Below are positions 26,483-35,064 of a stretch of DNA of 43,025 nucleotides, one piece after another; the first letter of the stretch is position 1; every line of letters begins with the position of its first letter. The position numbers and the translations under genes were made by a program. The notes beneath the pieces were generated by a model. It did no database searches, was not told the origin of the DNA, and saw only the letters and a list, made by a program, of their open reading frames with translations. Source of the DNA: Gemmatimonadales bacterium (GTDB taxonomy: Bacteria; Gemmatimonadota; Gemmatimonadetes; Longimicrobiales; Gaopeijiaceae); the NCBI GenBank assembly GCA_007695225.1, contig REED01000103.1, positions 1 through 43,025 of the forward strand. The letters run 5' to 3'.

Positions 26483-26494
26483 TATGATCCGCCC

Positions 26495-27724
26495 GTGGAC
26501 CCCTTCCCCGGACCCTTCCGGTTCAGAGGACCTCCCAGCTCCCGGCCCGGCATGCACTATCTGGACTACGCGGCGACCTCGGCAATCCGTCCCGATGCCG
26601 TGGCAGCGGCGGTTCATGACTTCCTCCTCAACGTGGGCGCGTCTCCGGGACGGGGCGGGTATGCCCGGTCCGTGGAGTCGGGGCGCATCGCCCTCCGGTG
26701 CCGGCGCCGGGTGGCGCGCATCCTGGGCGTCCCCGGGGATCCGGGACGCATCGCCTTCATGTTGAACGCCACGCATGGGCTGAACACGGCCCTTCACGGC
26801 GTCCTGGCCCCCGGGGATGTGGTGGTCACCACCCCCTTCGACCACAACGCCGTCCTCCGGCCCGTTCATGCCCTATGCCAGAGTCGGCAGGTGGTGAACC
26901 GGGTGATTCCCGGAGCACCCGACGGCTCCCTGGACCTGGCCGTGGCGGAGCAGCTCCTGGACGGAGCTCGACTCCTGGTGGTGAACGCCGTCTCCAACGT
27001 CCTGGGGACCGTCCTTCCCGTGGCCCGTCTGGCCGCCATGGCCCGAGAGGCCGGTGCCCTGGTCCTGGTGGACGCGGCCCAGTCGGCGGGACACTTGCCG
27101 GGGTCTCCGGTGGAAGATGGGGCGGACATGGTGGCGTTCACCGGTCACAAAGGACTCCTGGGGCCCCAGGGAACCGGCGGGCTATGGGTCCGTCCCGGAG
27201 TGGATGTCGCGCCGTTCTGCACCGGGGGGACCGGGGGACGGTCCGAACTCCGAGACATGCCCGACGCGTATCCGGACCACCTCGAGGCGGGTACGCCCAA
27301 TGCACCGGGGATCGCAGGGCTCATGGCCGGCGCGGAGTTCGTGCTGGAACGAGGGGTCGAGACACTCCACGCCCACGAAGCGGAACTGAAGGCCCGCCTC
27401 CGCGACGGACTCGAGCAGATCCAGGGGGTCCGGGTGGTCTCTCCTCCGGCGCCCGAGGGGGCCGCAGTGGTGACCGTGGCGCTGGAGGCGCTGTCGGCGG
27501 CCGAACTCTCCACCCGCCTGGAGCGGGAGTGGGGGGTCTGTGCCCGACCTGGTCTCCACTGCGCCCCCGAAGCCCACCGACTGGTGGGCACGCTGGAGAC
27601 CGGGGCTCTCCGATTCTCGCTGGGGTGGGCGTCAACCACCGAGGATGTGGACCGGGCGGTGGAAGGGACCGAGCGGATTCTGGCATCCCTTACGTCCCCC
27701 TCAGTCCCCGGTGGGCTCGCCTGA
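26495..27724 (+). CDS. Cysteine-desulfurase-like class V aminotransferase
   Basis: The product is 409 aa, a PLP fold-type I enzyme. It shows LDYAATS near the N-terminus, NATHGLNTAL, VDAAQSAGH for the cofactor ring, and the Schiff-base lysine K219 in TGHKGLLGP. The catalytic-loop cysteine is C356 in ARPGLHCAP. This fits the cysteine desulfurase family that takes sulfur from cysteine, but no isc/suf scaffold genes are adjacent, so a selenocysteine lyase-like or other C-S lyase role is possible. The GTG start at 26495 lacks a visible ribosome-binding site; ATG at 26552 (just before HYLDYAATS) is a real alternative. It follows comM by 12 bp and is probably co-transcribed with it. Confidence 0.85.
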   Translation: MDPFPGPFRFRGPPSSRPGMHYLDYAATSAIRPDAVAAAVHDFLLNVGASPGRGGYARSVESGRIALRCRRRVARILGVPGDPGRIAFMLNATHGLNTALHGVLAPGDVVVTTPFDHNAVLRPVHALCQSRQVVNRVIPGAPDGSLDLAVAEQLLDGARLLVVNAVSNVLGTVLPVARLAAMAREAGALVLVDAAQSAGHLPGSPVEDGADMVAFTGHKGLLGPQGTGGLWVRPGVDVAPFCTGGTGGRSELRDMPDAYPDHLEAGTPNAPGIAGLMAGAEFVLERGVETLHAHEAELKARLRDGLEQIQGVRVVSPPAPEGAAVVTVALEALSAAELSTRLEREWGVCARPGLHCAPEAHRLVGTLETGALRFSLGWASTTEDVDRAVEGTERILASLTSPSVPGGLA

Positions 27725-27815
27725 CCCCCGCGACCCCCGCGACTCGCCGAAGTCCCTTGTGCGCCTTCGTGGTTTCGCTTCCATAAGCCCTTCCAACTCA
27801 AACTCCATCTCAGCC

Positions 27816-28376
27816 ATGCGACTTTTCATCGCCCTGAACCTGCCTGAAGAGGAACGGCGTCAGATCCGTGAGGCCGCCGCCCCACTCCGGGAGGCGGGGC
27901 TACCCGTCCGCTGGATCGAGGACGACGTCTATCACCTCACCCTCAAGTTCCTGGGGCAGGTGCGCTCCGAGACGATCCCCGTCGTGGAGCGGGTGGTACG
28001 AAGGGTGGCGGCGAGTACCCGGGCTTTTCCCATCACGGTGGCTGGATTCGGGGCCTTCCCCACCATTCGGCGGCCCAGGGTGCTTTGGCTGGGCGTGGAA
28101 CCCACACCGGCCCTCCGCTGTCTCAAGCAGGATCTGGAGTGGGGACTGGCGACCCACGGCTTCGAACGGGAAACCCAGGCGTTCCATCCCCACATCACCC
28201 TGGGCCGGGCAGGGGAGGGAGAAGGCGCCGGGGCGTTCCGCGGCCTGGATGAACTCGCTGCCGGCCTGGATTACTCGAGCACGTTGGAGGTGGCCACAGT
28301 GGATATCATGCGTTCTCATATCTCCAAGCAAGGGGCCCGCTACTCCCTCCTGGAATCGGCACCCCTGAAGCCATGA
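27816..28376 (+). CDS. thpR: RNA 2',3'-cyclic phosphodiesterase (2H family)
   Basis: The product is 186 aa. It belongs to the 2H phosphoesterases and carries both catalytic tetrapeptides: HLTL (H40) and HITL (H126). It begins directly with MRLFIALNLP, the family start. Family members open 2',3'-cyclic phosphates on RNA and ligate tRNA halves in vitro; the cellular role is unclear. The start at 27816 follows a 91-bp gap after the aminotransferase gene. Confidence 0.9.
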   Translation: MRLFIALNLPEEERRQIREAAAPLREAGLPVRWIEDDVYHLTLKFLGQVRSETIPVVERVVRRVAASTRAFPITVAGFGAFPTIRRPRVLWLGVEPTPALRCLKQDLEWGLATHGFERETQAFHPHITLGRAGEGEGAGAFRGLDELAAGLDYSSTLEVATVDIMRSHISKQGARYSLLESAPLKP

Positions 28377-28407
28377 TTCCTCCTCCCTTGGCTTGTTCCG
28401 GAGTGGG

Positions 28408-29070
28408 ATGAACGGGTGCTTCGGCGGGTGCCTGGGACGGGTCCTGGCCTTTCTCCTCCTCCTGACACTGGTGGTGGTGGCCTGGCGGTGGGGCCCCGAG
28501 GCCTGGGACCGGGTCTCCGAGACCACCGTGGCATCCGAGGCGACGGCGGTGGAGTCCTCCCCTGGCATGGCCGAGGCGGTGGTGGAGCGACTCTCCGGCT
28601 TCCTGGACAACGAACGGGTAGGCGACACGGAGCGGGAGATGAGCTTCAGCGGAGAGGAGATGGAGAGCCTCCTGCGCTACGAACTCGTGGGCTACATTCC
28701 TGACGGTGTCTCCGATCCCTCGGTGCGATTCCGGGACGGTGAGGTAACCCTGGGGCTTCGGCTGGCCGCCGAGCAGATCCCCGCCATTCCCGAGCTGGAT
28801 CAGATCCGGACGCTCCTTCCCGATACCGTTCCGGTACAGATTCGGGGACGGGTCCTGGCGCTGGAGGGGCCCGAGGGGGCTCTCCTCGTCCACCGCATCG
28901 ATGCCGCCGGAATCCCTGTTCCCCGTCGCTTCTTTCCGCGGATCCTGCAGGGGCTCTCGCTGTTGGAGCGCCCCGATCTTCCCCCGGAAGCGGTGGCATT
29001 CCCCCTCCCTCAGGGGATTCGTTCGGTTCGCCTGGTGGAGGACCGACTCGTCCTCACCAGTCGGGAGTGA
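28408..29070 (+). CDS. Membrane-anchored or secreted protein of unknown function
   Basis: The product is 220 aa. ATG at 28408 has GGAG 4 nt upstream; a TTG at 28393 is less likely. One hydrophobic segment near the start (GRVLAFLLLLTLVVVAWRW, about 9-27) is followed by an extracytoplasmic domain of about 190 residues. The domain has alternating strands and ends in VRLVEDRLVLT. The layout (SGEEMESLL, then strands each starting with a charged turn) is reminiscent of LmeA/DUF2993-type lipid-binding proteins, but that is only a shape comparison. It sits 31 bp after thpR and before the NtrC-class regulator. Confidence 0.7.
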   Translation: MNGCFGGCLGRVLAFLLLLTLVVVAWRWGPEAWDRVSETTVASEATAVESSPGMAEAVVERLSGFLDNERVGDTEREMSFSGEEMESLLRYELVGYIPDGVSDPSVRFRDGEVTLGLRLAAEQIPAIPELDQIRTLLPDTVPVQIRGRVLALEGPEGALLVHRIDAAGIPVPRRFFPRILQGLSLLERPDLPPEAVAFPLPQGIRSVRLVEDRLVLTSRE

Positions 29071-29108
29071 CCCCGACGGTGCCGCCCCCTCCGGGCATCC
29101 GTCCCTTG

Positions 29109-29136
29109 GTCCTCGTCCCGTAGTCCTCGTCCCGGT
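29109..29136 (+). repeat. 14-nt direct repeat, two copies
   Basis: gtcctcgtcccg-type unit repeated twice (29109-29122, 29123-29136) in the pyrimidine-rich gap between the unknown membrane protein and the response regulator. Confidence 0.7.
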
Positions 29137-29167
29137 CTCCTCCTCCCCCTTCCCGCCCCCCCGGTCC

Positions 29168-30529
29168 ATGGCCCGCATCCTCATCGTCGACGACGAGACC
29201 TCCATCCGGGAGATCCTCCGCCAGCTCTTCGAATACGAGGGGCACGAGGTGGAAATGGCCTCCTCTGGCGCTGAGGCCCTGAAGCGGATCGACAGCGCCG
29301 AGCCCGATGTGGTCTTCCTGGATGTGAAGATGCCGGGAATGGATGGCCTGGATGCCCTGGCCCGAATCAAGGAGGCGGCGCCGGGGCTCCAGGTGGTCAT
29401 GATCTCGGGGCACGGCACCATCGATACCGCGTTGGAGGCCACGCGACGGGGCGCCTTCGACTTCCTGCAGAAGCCCCTGGATACGGACCGCCTCCTGGTC
29501 ACCCTCCGCAACGCCCTGGAGCGAAAAGGGCTGTCCCAGTCGGTGGAGGCCCTTCGAAGCGAGGTGGAATCCCGCCACGAGATCGTGGGGGAATCATTCC
29601 AGCTCCGGCAGGTTCTGGAGCGGCTGGAACGGGTGGCCCCCACCGACGCCAGGGTCCTCATCACCGGTGAGAACGGGACGGGGAAGGAACTGGTGGCCCG
29701 GGCCCTCCATCGACTTTCCCGACGGAGGGATCAGCCGTTCGTGGAGGTGAATTGCGCGGCCATCCCCTCGGAGCTCATCGAGTCCGAGCTCTTCGGACAC
29801 ATGAAGGGTTCCTTCACCGGAGCCGTGCAGGATCGTCCGGGGAAGTTCGAACAGGCCGACGGCGGCACCCTCTTCCTGGATGAGATCGGGGACATGTCCA
29901 CGGCAGCCCAGGCCAAGGTCCTCCGGGCCCTGGAGGAGGGGAAGGTGACCCGGGTGGGGGGGCAGAAGCCCCGGGCGGTGGATGTCCGGGTCGTCGCCGC
30001 CACCAACAAGGACCTGGAGGAGGAGATCCAGGAAGGGCGCTTCCGTGACGACCTCTTCTACCGCCTCAACGTCGTGCCCATCCACGTTCCGCCCCTCCGG
30101 GAGAGGCGCGAGGACATCCCCCTCCTGGTGGCCCACTTCACGCGGATGATGGCCCAGAAGGAAGGCCTCCCCCAGCGGGAATTCACCCCGGAGGCGGTGG
30201 CTCGGATGAAGGAGCTGGATTGGCCGGGAAATGTCCGGGAGCTCCGGAACACGGTGGAGCGCCTTCTCATCCTCTCGCCCGGGGACAAGGTGACCCTGGC
30301 GGACGTGGAGCGGCTCGTGGGCGGAGGGCAGGCGGGGGCGGGGATCGGACCGGAACTCCTCCGGGCTGGGTCCTTCGCCGAGTTCAAGGACCAGGCCGAG
30401 CGGGCGTTCCTCCTGCAGAAGCTTCGGGAGAACGACTGGAACGTCTCGGAGACGGCTCGCACCCTGGAGATGCCCCGCTCCAACCTCTACAAGAAGATCG
30501 AGAAGTTCGGGCTCCAGCGGGAGGACTGA
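29168..30529 (+). CDS. NtrC-class sigma54-dependent response regulator
   Basis: The product is 453 aa: a receiver (phospho-acceptor D52 in FLDVKMPGMDG), an AAA+ ATPase, and a Fis-type HTH (about 418-450, NVSETARTLEMPRSNLYKKI). Walker A is GENGTGKE (167-174). The sigma54-contact loop is GSFTGA (214-219), with Ser for the common Ala, and the Walker B region is GGTLFLDEIGD. The Thr-Gly of the loop that touches sigma54 are kept, so activation of sigma54 promoters is expected. It has an NtrX-like look; its natural partner could be the NtrY-like kinase at 1194, which lacks an adjacent regulator. No strong ribosome-binding site is seen before 29168. Confidence 0.9.
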   Translation: MARILIVDDETSIREILRQLFEYEGHEVEMASSGAEALKRIDSAEPDVVFLDVKMPGMDGLDALARIKEAAPGLQVVMISGHGTIDTALEATRRGAFDFLQKPLDTDRLLVTLRNALERKGLSQSVEALRSEVESRHEIVGESFQLRQVLERLERVAPTDARVLITGENGTGKELVARALHRLSRRRDQPFVEVNCAAIPSELIESELFGHMKGSFTGAVQDRPGKFEQADGGTLFLDEIGDMSTAAQAKVLRALEEGKVTRVGGQKPRAVDVRVVAATNKDLEEEIQEGRFRDDLFYRLNVVPIHVPPLRERREDIPLLVAHFTRMMAQKEGLPQREFTPEAVARMKELDWPGNVRELRNTVERLLILSPGDKVTLADVERLVGGGQAGAGIGPELLRAGSFAEFKDQAERAFLLQKLRENDWNVSETARTLEMPRSNLYKKIEKFGLQRED

Positions 30530-30543
30530 ACGGGGCTTGAACT

Positions 30544-30601
30544 CAGGAGCAGGGACCCAGGACCAGGGACTCAGGACCAGGGACTCAGGAGCTGGGACTC
30601 A
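30544..30601 (-). repeat. 14-nt tandem repeat over the matrixin stop codon
   Basis: Four units of ggaccagggactca type (plus strand). On the minus strand TGA occurs at 30599-30601 (the stop of the metalloprotease gene), 30585-30587, 30571-30573 and 30543-30545, one unit being mutated. The 14-nt period places them in all three frames. It fills the gap between the convergent regulator and protease genes. Confidence 0.92.
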
Positions 30602-31528
30602 GGGAGCCACCAGGAGGGCGCCCTCGGGAAGCTGATAGAGGGCCTCCAGGGTGCGGTAGTCCCGGACCGTGAGGGCCCGGGCCGTGTTCTCGGGGTACAT
30701 GAGATCCCGAGGATCATCGGAGTGCCCCAATCCCAGGGCATGGCCCATCTCGTGGGCCACTACCCGTTGGATCTCCTCGGGGCTGAGGCTCCGATGCCCT
30801 CGGGGACCCTCTACCTCCAGGGCCACCTGAAAGCGCTCCACCTGGAATCGGGTTTCAAGGGAGGCACGGCCCCCATCCCCGTTGCCCCCATCCCTGTTGC
30901 CCCCATCCTGGAACGACCAGAGGGTCCGAACCTGGCCCAGGCGGCTCCCTTCCAGGCGGGTGACCCAGTCGATGGAGATCACCTCCACCTCTCCGGCGGA
31001 CGACCCGGTGATTCCGCCCCGGTCCTGGATCCGCAGCCGGAGGGGGACGCCGTCCCAGGCCAGGATCCCCCGGATCGCCGCCTGGAGCATCTCATCCTGG
31101 AGTTCCCGGTCCGCAATGGGCGGCGGTGAGATCCGGATGGTGAGGGTCCCGGTTCCGTCGGGCCACCGCCGGACCCGACGGGTCTCGGCGTCGCCGATGC
31201 CCGAGTCCAACCCTACGCCCATGCCGAAGCCCATACCCACACAGAGGTAGCCTGCCCGGGGACAGACCTCATGGGCAGCGAGCCGGGGGAAGGGGTCCGG
31301 GGCCGTGTCGGTTTCGGAGCCGCCGCCGGAGCGGTGGAGGCCGCCGGTGGCAGAGGCACTCAGCTCCTCCGTCAGTTCCCCAAGCGGCTCCCCACGCGGC
31401 TCAGCTCCGCATCCTGCCAGAACGATGGCGAGGACGATGAGGACCGTGAGGGCGCCGGGGCCGAGAGGGGTGGGGCGGGGGAGGGTAGAGCCGATGAGGG
31501 TGCCGCCAGTGCGACCGGTGCGGCTCAC
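30599..31528 (-). CDS. Matrixin-type zinc metalloprotease lipoprotein
   Basis: The product is 309 aa. GTG at 31528 overlaps the stop of the upstream gene by 4 nt. A hydrophobic segment ends in the lipobox VLAGC (about residues 36-40), so the protein should be lipid-anchored. After a low-complexity region with GMGFGMGVG and GGNRDGGNGDGG stretches, the C-terminal third holds the zinc signature HEMGHALGLGH (259-269) and the Met-turn LMYP (M277), as in M10A matrixins. It would be active outside the cytoplasm. No clear cysteine-switch prodomain is visible, though Cys residues occur near 89 and 96. Confidence 0.88.
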   Translation of the reverse strand: MSRTGRTGGTLIGSTLPRPTPLGPGALTVLIVLAIVLAGCGAEPRGEPLGELTEELSASATGGLHRSGGGSETDTAPDPFPRLAAHEVCPRAGYLCVGMGFGMGVGLDSGIGDAETRRVRRWPDGTGTLTIRISPPPIADRELQDEMLQAAIRGILAWDGVPLRLRIQDRGGITGSSAGEVEVISIDWVTRLEGSRLGQVRTLWSFQDGGNRDGGNGDGGRASLETRFQVERFQVALEVEGPRGHRSLSPEEIQRVVAHEMGHALGLGHSDDPRDLMYPENTARALTVRDYRTLEALYQLPEGALLVAP

Positions 31529-31920
31529 CCGCGGGGCGAGAAGGTCACCACGATGGCGCCCATCCGGTGGTCCAGGCCGAAGCGCTGCTGGGCATCGGGT
31601 CCGGAGAAGAACCGGATCTCGCTGATCCCGGAGAGGGGGATTCCCCGGAGCATCTCCGGCCCTCCCTGGCGGCTCTGATCGAAATAGACCACCACCGATT
31701 CGCCCGAACTGGCGCCGTAGGGGGACACCACCCGCCCCCCGCGGATCCAGCGGGGACGCCGCTCATCGATGACGGAGTAGAGGTCCTGGGAGTTGGAACG
31801 GAGGATCTCCTCCTGGGTGAGGAGGTCTCGGTTCGCCGCGGAGCGCTCCCCGCCGCTGGAGGCACAGGCCGAGATCCCCAACGCCATCAAACACCCCAGC
31901 AGGATGGGCAGCCGGGCCAT
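31525..31920 (-). CDS. TonB-plug-like small lipoprotein
   Basis: The product is 131 aa, with lipobox ISAC near residue 19 after a hydrophobic stretch. The mature part resembles the plug domain of TonB-dependent receptors in miniature: a QDLYSVIDERRPRWI-like segment, then ISEIRFFSGPDAQQRFG, and ending MGAIVVTF. In receptors the matching segment reads like an IE-V-kG-pa-a-yG ... G-I-i-T pattern. No barrel follows, so it is not a receptor. The start at 31920 is chosen because the signal peptide begins there; its ribosome-binding site is weak and an ATG at 31983 is an alternative. It overlaps the metalloprotease gene, so they are probably expressed together. Confidence 0.7.
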   Translation of the reverse strand: MARLPILLGCLMALGISACASSGGERSAANRDLLTQEEILRSNSQDLYSVIDERRPRWIRGGRVVSPYGASSGESVVVYFDQSRQGGPEMLRGIPLSGISEIRFFSGPDAQQRFGLDHRMGAIVVTFSPRG

Positions 31921-32164
31921 GGGGCCGACCCGGTCCTGAGCGGGCCGGATGGTGGCGGGTCGGGGGGGGTGGTATTTCTCCATGCCTGAAATCTGCCCGC
32001 CGGGGTTGGACGGCGCAACGCTTCCGATTTCACGGCAATCTCCGGCGCGGGAACGCCCCTTCCCCAACCGTGTAGCAGATCGAGCGTCGGGCCAGAGGTC
32101 GGAGCCCGCCTTCCACTGGGTTCCACAAGCCCCTCACGGGCCCTTCCTCCGTCCACGGAAGACG

Positions 32165-32905
32165 ATGGATCTCTGGCACGACCCCGAGCTTCCCCCGGAG
32201 CCTCCCGCCAACTCCCGGAATCGGTTCACCCGGTTCCTGTTGGAGGGCGTCCGATCCGTGGTCATCACCCTGATGCTCTTCATGGTGGTGCGGGCTGTGA
32301 TGGTGGAGGCATTCAAGATCCCCACCTCGTCCATGGAAGGCACACTCCTGGCCGGGGACTTCCTGCTGGTGAACAAGGCGGTCTACGGGTCCGAGATCCC
32401 TGGACTGGGCTTCACCCTCCCGGCCCTCGCCGAGCCCCAGTGGGGCGAGGTCATCGTCTTCAACCCCCCTCACGAGCCGACCAAGCACTATGTGAAGCGC
32501 CTGGTGGGCCTACCGGGGGATACGCTGGAGATGGTGGGGAAGAAGCTGCGGCTGAACGGCCTGCCGGTATCCGAGCCCTACGTTCGGCACCTGGATACCG
32601 GAGGGGATGCGGTCCATCCAGGGATGGCCTGGCAGGCGCGCTACCTCCAGGAGGGTCCTCAACCCGGACGCTACCGCCCCTCCCGGGACAACTGGGGTCC
32701 CCTCGTGGTGCCCGAGGATCGGTACTTCGTCCTGGGGGACAACCGCGACAACTCCGAGGATTCCCGGTACTGGGGGTTCGTGGAGCGGGAATCCATCCGG
32801 GGACGGCCGTGGATCGTCTACTACTCCTCCGAACCCACTGGCGCCAACCTGGGGCTCATTCCCCGGGAAGTGCGATGGGAACGGATCCTGGGCCGCATTC
32901 GCTGA
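32165..32905 (+). CDS. lepB: Signal peptidase I
   Basis: The product is 246 aa. A single membrane segment (about residues 29-47) precedes the catalytic domain. The nucleophile is S56 in IPTSSMEGTL and the general base is K111 in HYVKRLVGLPGD; the box GDNRDNSEDSRYWG is intact. It cleaves signal peptides of exported proteins at the outer face of the inner membrane. GGAAGA lies about 4 nt before the ATG. About 245 bp separate it from the divergent plug-like lipoprotein; I see no clear promoter there. The stop is within a 14-nt duplication. Confidence 0.95.
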   Translation: MDLWHDPELPPEPPANSRNRFTRFLLEGVRSVVITLMLFMVVRAVMVEAFKIPTSSMEGTLLAGDFLLVNKAVYGSEIPGLGFTLPALAEPQWGEVIVFNPPHEPTKHYVKRLVGLPGDTLEMVGKKLRLNGLPVSEPYVRHLDTGGDAVHPGMAWQARYLQEGPQPGRYRPSRDNWGPLVVPEDRYFVLGDNRDNSEDSRYWGFVERESIRGRPWIVYYSSEPTGANLGLIPREVRWERILGRIR

Positions 32906-32924
32906 GCCTGATTCGCTGAGCCTG
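32897..32924 (+). repeat. 14-nt tandem duplication containing the lepB stop
   Basis: attcgctgagcctg occurs twice, 32897-32910 and 32911-32924. The lepB stop TGA is at 32903; the copy puts another TGA at 32917 in a different frame. Confidence 0.95.
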
Positions 32925-33090
32925 GGCGATCCCAGCCGGGCTCAGGGCGGGAATCGGCTGGGGGGGAGTTGCGAAACCGCCTCTCTCTCTCAATCATGAC
33001 CGGAGTCGGGCCGGAAGGTGGCCCGACGGTTCCGGATCCCCGCCTGATGGCCGGCGCCCCCGGAGCGATCTCCTTCCGCCACGGGTTCGC

Positions 33091-33945
33091 ATGAGCTTCT
33101 CTCCGCGAAAAGGCTTCACTGCCGAAGGCTCGCTGGACCAATACCTCAAGGAGATCTCCCAGTATTCCCTCATCGACCGGGAGGAGGAGGCGCGTCTTGC
33201 CCGGGGCATCCGGTCCGGCGACCCGGAATGCCTGGACAAGCTGGTCCGCTCCAACCTCCGCTTCGTGGTTTCAGTGGCCAAGAAGTACCAGAACCAGGGC
33301 GTCCTCCTCTCCGACCTCATCAACGAGGGGAACCTGGGCCTGATCCGGGCCGCCCATAAATTCGATGAGACGAAGGGGATCAAGTTCATCTCCTACGCCG
33401 TCTGGTGGATCCGCCAGGCCATCCTCCAGGCACTGGCCGAGCAGAGCCGCATCGTCCGGGTCCCCCTGAACCGGGCCGGAGCCCTCCACCGGATCGGAAA
33501 GCGCTCCTCCGCTCTCCTCCAGGAGTTGGGGCGGGAGCCCACCGTTGAGGAGATCGCCGACGGTCTGGACCTCTCCGAGGACGAAGTGGCCTCCACCCTT
33601 TCCATCGCCCAGTCCCATCTCTCCCTGGACGCGCCCCTCAGCCCCGGCGAGGACAATCGCCTCCTGGACTACCTCCCGGACCAGTTTGCCGAGGACCCCG
33701 AGGACGGGGCCTTCGAGCACGCGCTCAAGGAGACGGTGGACCAGGCCCTCTCCACCCTGAAGGAGCGGGAGGCCAAGATCCTCCGCCTCTACTTCGGACT
33801 GGACGACCAGGAGCCCATGACGCTGGAGGAGATCGGGGACCTGCTTGGGATCACCCGGGAACGGGTCCGGCAGATCAAGGAAAAAGCCCTGACCCGTCTC
33901 CGCCACGCATCGCGGTCCCGTTTCCTTGAGACCTTCACGGGCTGA
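33091..33945 (+). CDS. rpoD: Primary-type RNA polymerase sigma factor (RpoD/SigA family)
   Basis: The product is 284 aa. Region 1.2 ([20 protein letters not shown]), region 2 ([17 protein letters not shown] ... [21 protein letters not shown]), region 3 and region 4 ([23 protein letters not shown]) are all present. Region 1.1 and the non-conserved spacer are absent, as in the short primary sigmas of Bacteroidetes-like groups (about 285 aa). It may be the housekeeping sigma or a close group 2 relative; only a survey of the genome would tell. No good ribosome-binding site is seen; the gap from lepB is 185 bp. Confidence 0.85.
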   Translation: MSFSPRKGFTAEGSLDQYLKEISQYSLIDREEEARLARGIRSGDPECLDKLVRSNLRFVVSVAKKYQNQGVLLSDLINEGNLGLIRAAHKFDETKGIKFISYAVWWIRQAILQALAEQSRIVRVPLNRAGALHRIGKRSSALLQELGREPTVEEIADGLDLSEDEVASTLSIAQSHLSLDAPLSPGEDNRLLDYLPDQFAEDPEDGAFEHALKETVDQALSTLKEREAKILRLYFGLDDQEPMTLEEIGDLLGITRERVRQIKEKALTRLRHASRSRFLETFTG

Positions 33946-33974
33946 CGCGCCCCAGGTCGACAAAGCGATCCACC

Positions 33975-34030
33975 CACCTGCGTTCCCCCACCTGCGTTCC
34001 CCAACCTGCCTTCCCCAACCTGCTTTCCCC
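33975..34030 (+). repeat. 14-nt tandem repeat, four copies
   Basis: Four units of cacctgcgttcccc type (33975-33988 and so on to 34030). It starts about 30 nt after the sigma factor stop and ends 23 bp before the rplM -35 box. No TGA is included, unlike the other arrays. Confidence 0.92.
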
Positions 34031-34053
34031 ACCAGGCCAGCCGTTGACATCCG

Positions 34054-34082
34054 GGCTTCCAACAAATACCATTTAAAGCTCT
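34054..34082 (+). promoter_or_regulatory. Sigma70-type promoter for the rplM cluster
   Basis: TTGACA (34054-34059) and TACCAT (34077-34082) are separated by 17 bp. The -35 box is the exact consensus and the -10 box matches at four of six, with both spacing and AT-richness as expected. Transcription would start near 34089, giving a leader of about 83 nt. It is the best promoter in the window. Confidence 0.8.
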
Positions 34083-34088
34083 GTTCTC

Positions 34089-34171
34089 TTGCTGCGATAA
34101 GCTCCGTTTCCCGGGCTCGTTTCCGGGGATGGTTCCGGCAGGAACTCACCGGCGGGCACAGCCGAGTTGAA
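34089..34171 (+). promoter_or_regulatory. rplM leader with small hairpins
   Basis: The predicted 5' leader has CCCGG/CCGGG (34110-34127) and GTTCC-GGCA-GGAAC (34132-34145). Ribosomal protein operons are often autoregulated through such leaders, but I do not recognise a known L13 leader motif. The ribosome-binding site before rplM is weak. Confidence 0.35.
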
Positions 34172-34600
34172 ATGAAGACCTACACACCCAAGCGCGGCGA
34201 CATCGACCACCAGTGGTGGGTCGTAGACGCTACCGACAAGCCCCTCGGGCGCCTGGCCACGGAAGTGGCCCGGATCATCCGAGGAAAGCACAAGCCTGAA
34301 TTCACCCCCCACCTGGATACCGGCGACTTCGTCGTGGTCCTGAATGCCTCCCAGGTCAAGCTGACCGGGAACAAGGCGGATCAGAAGACCTATTTCCGGT
34401 ACACCGGGTACATGGGTGGCGAAAAGCACATCCCCTTCAAGCGGATGATCCAGACGCACCCGGACCGGGTGATCGAACTGGCCGTGAAGGGCATGCTGCC
34501 GAAGAACGCCCTGGGCCGTCAGCTTCGAAAGAAGCTCAAGGTCTACGCTGGTGATGAGCACCCGCATCAGGGGCAGCAGCCCCAGCCCCTCGAGATCTGA
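34172..34600 (+). CDS. rplM: 50S ribosomal protein L13
   Basis: The product is 142 aa, the usual length. It begins with [20 protein letters not shown] and contains [16 protein letters not shown], the L13 signature [13 protein letters not shown], and [11 protein letters not shown]. It is among the first proteins to assemble into the 50S subunit. It is followed by rpsI, as in nearly all bacteria, and is first in the cluster behind the promoter at 34054. Confidence 0.97.
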   Translation: MKTYTPKRGDIDHQWWVVDATDKPLGRLATEVARIIRGKHKPEFTPHLDTGDFVVVLNASQVKLTGNKADQKTYFRYTGYMGGEKHIPFKRMIQTHPDRVIELAVKGMLPKNALGRQLRKKLKVYAGDEHPHQGQQPQPLEI

Positions 34601-34646
34601 TCGGCATCCCCCCGGGGAGCCAGGCGAGCAAGGAGCCACGTACCGA

Positions 34647-35048
34647 ATGGTCGAGCAGTCCACAGAGCACACGACGGCGGTTGGCCGCCGGAAGACGAGC
34701 ACCGCCCGGGTCATTGTCCGGCCCGGAAACGGTGAGTTCACCGTCAATGGCCGGCCGATCCAGGAATACTTTCCCCGCCTCCTCCACAGGAAGCGGGCGG
34801 AAGAGGCGCTGAAAGTCACCGAGTACGATGGGAAGGTGGACGTCCGCGCCCTCGTCCGAGGAGGTGGGGTCACCGGACAGGCGGATGCGCTTCGCCTGGC
34901 TGTGGCTCGGGCCATCCTGGAGCGGGATGAGGAGTCCCGCCCGGCGCTTCGACGGGACCGACTCCTGACCCGGGACTCCCGGAAGGTGGAGCGGAAGAAG
35001 CCCGGTCGTCCCAAGGCGCGCAAGCGTTTCCAGTTCTCCAAGCGTTAA
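34647..35048 (+). CDS. rpsI: 30S ribosomal protein S9
   Basis: The product is 133 aa. It has GRRKTSTARV near the start, the GGGVTGQADALRLAVARAIL core, and the basic tail KKPGRPKARKRFQFSKR whose last Arg contacts P-site tRNA. AAGGAG lies 11 nt upstream of the chosen ATG. It follows rplM by 46 bp. Confidence 0.97.
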   Translation: MVEQSTEHTTAVGRRKTSTARVIVRPGNGEFTVNGRPIQEYFPRLLHRKRAEEALKVTEYDGKVDVRALVRGGGVTGQADALRLAVARAILERDEESRPALRRDRLLTRDSRKVERKKPGRPKARKRFQFSKR

Positions 35049-35064
35049 ACTCTCGAGGATTCAG

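Noticed and set aside
28901..29167. Longer start for the response regulator
   Set aside because: The extension overlaps the upstream gene in another frame and is Ser/Pro/Arg-rich; the receiver domain begins immediately after 29168.
31921..32067. Longer start for the plug-like lipoprotein
   Set aside because: Extension to 32067 would bury the signal peptide 50 residues inside the protein.
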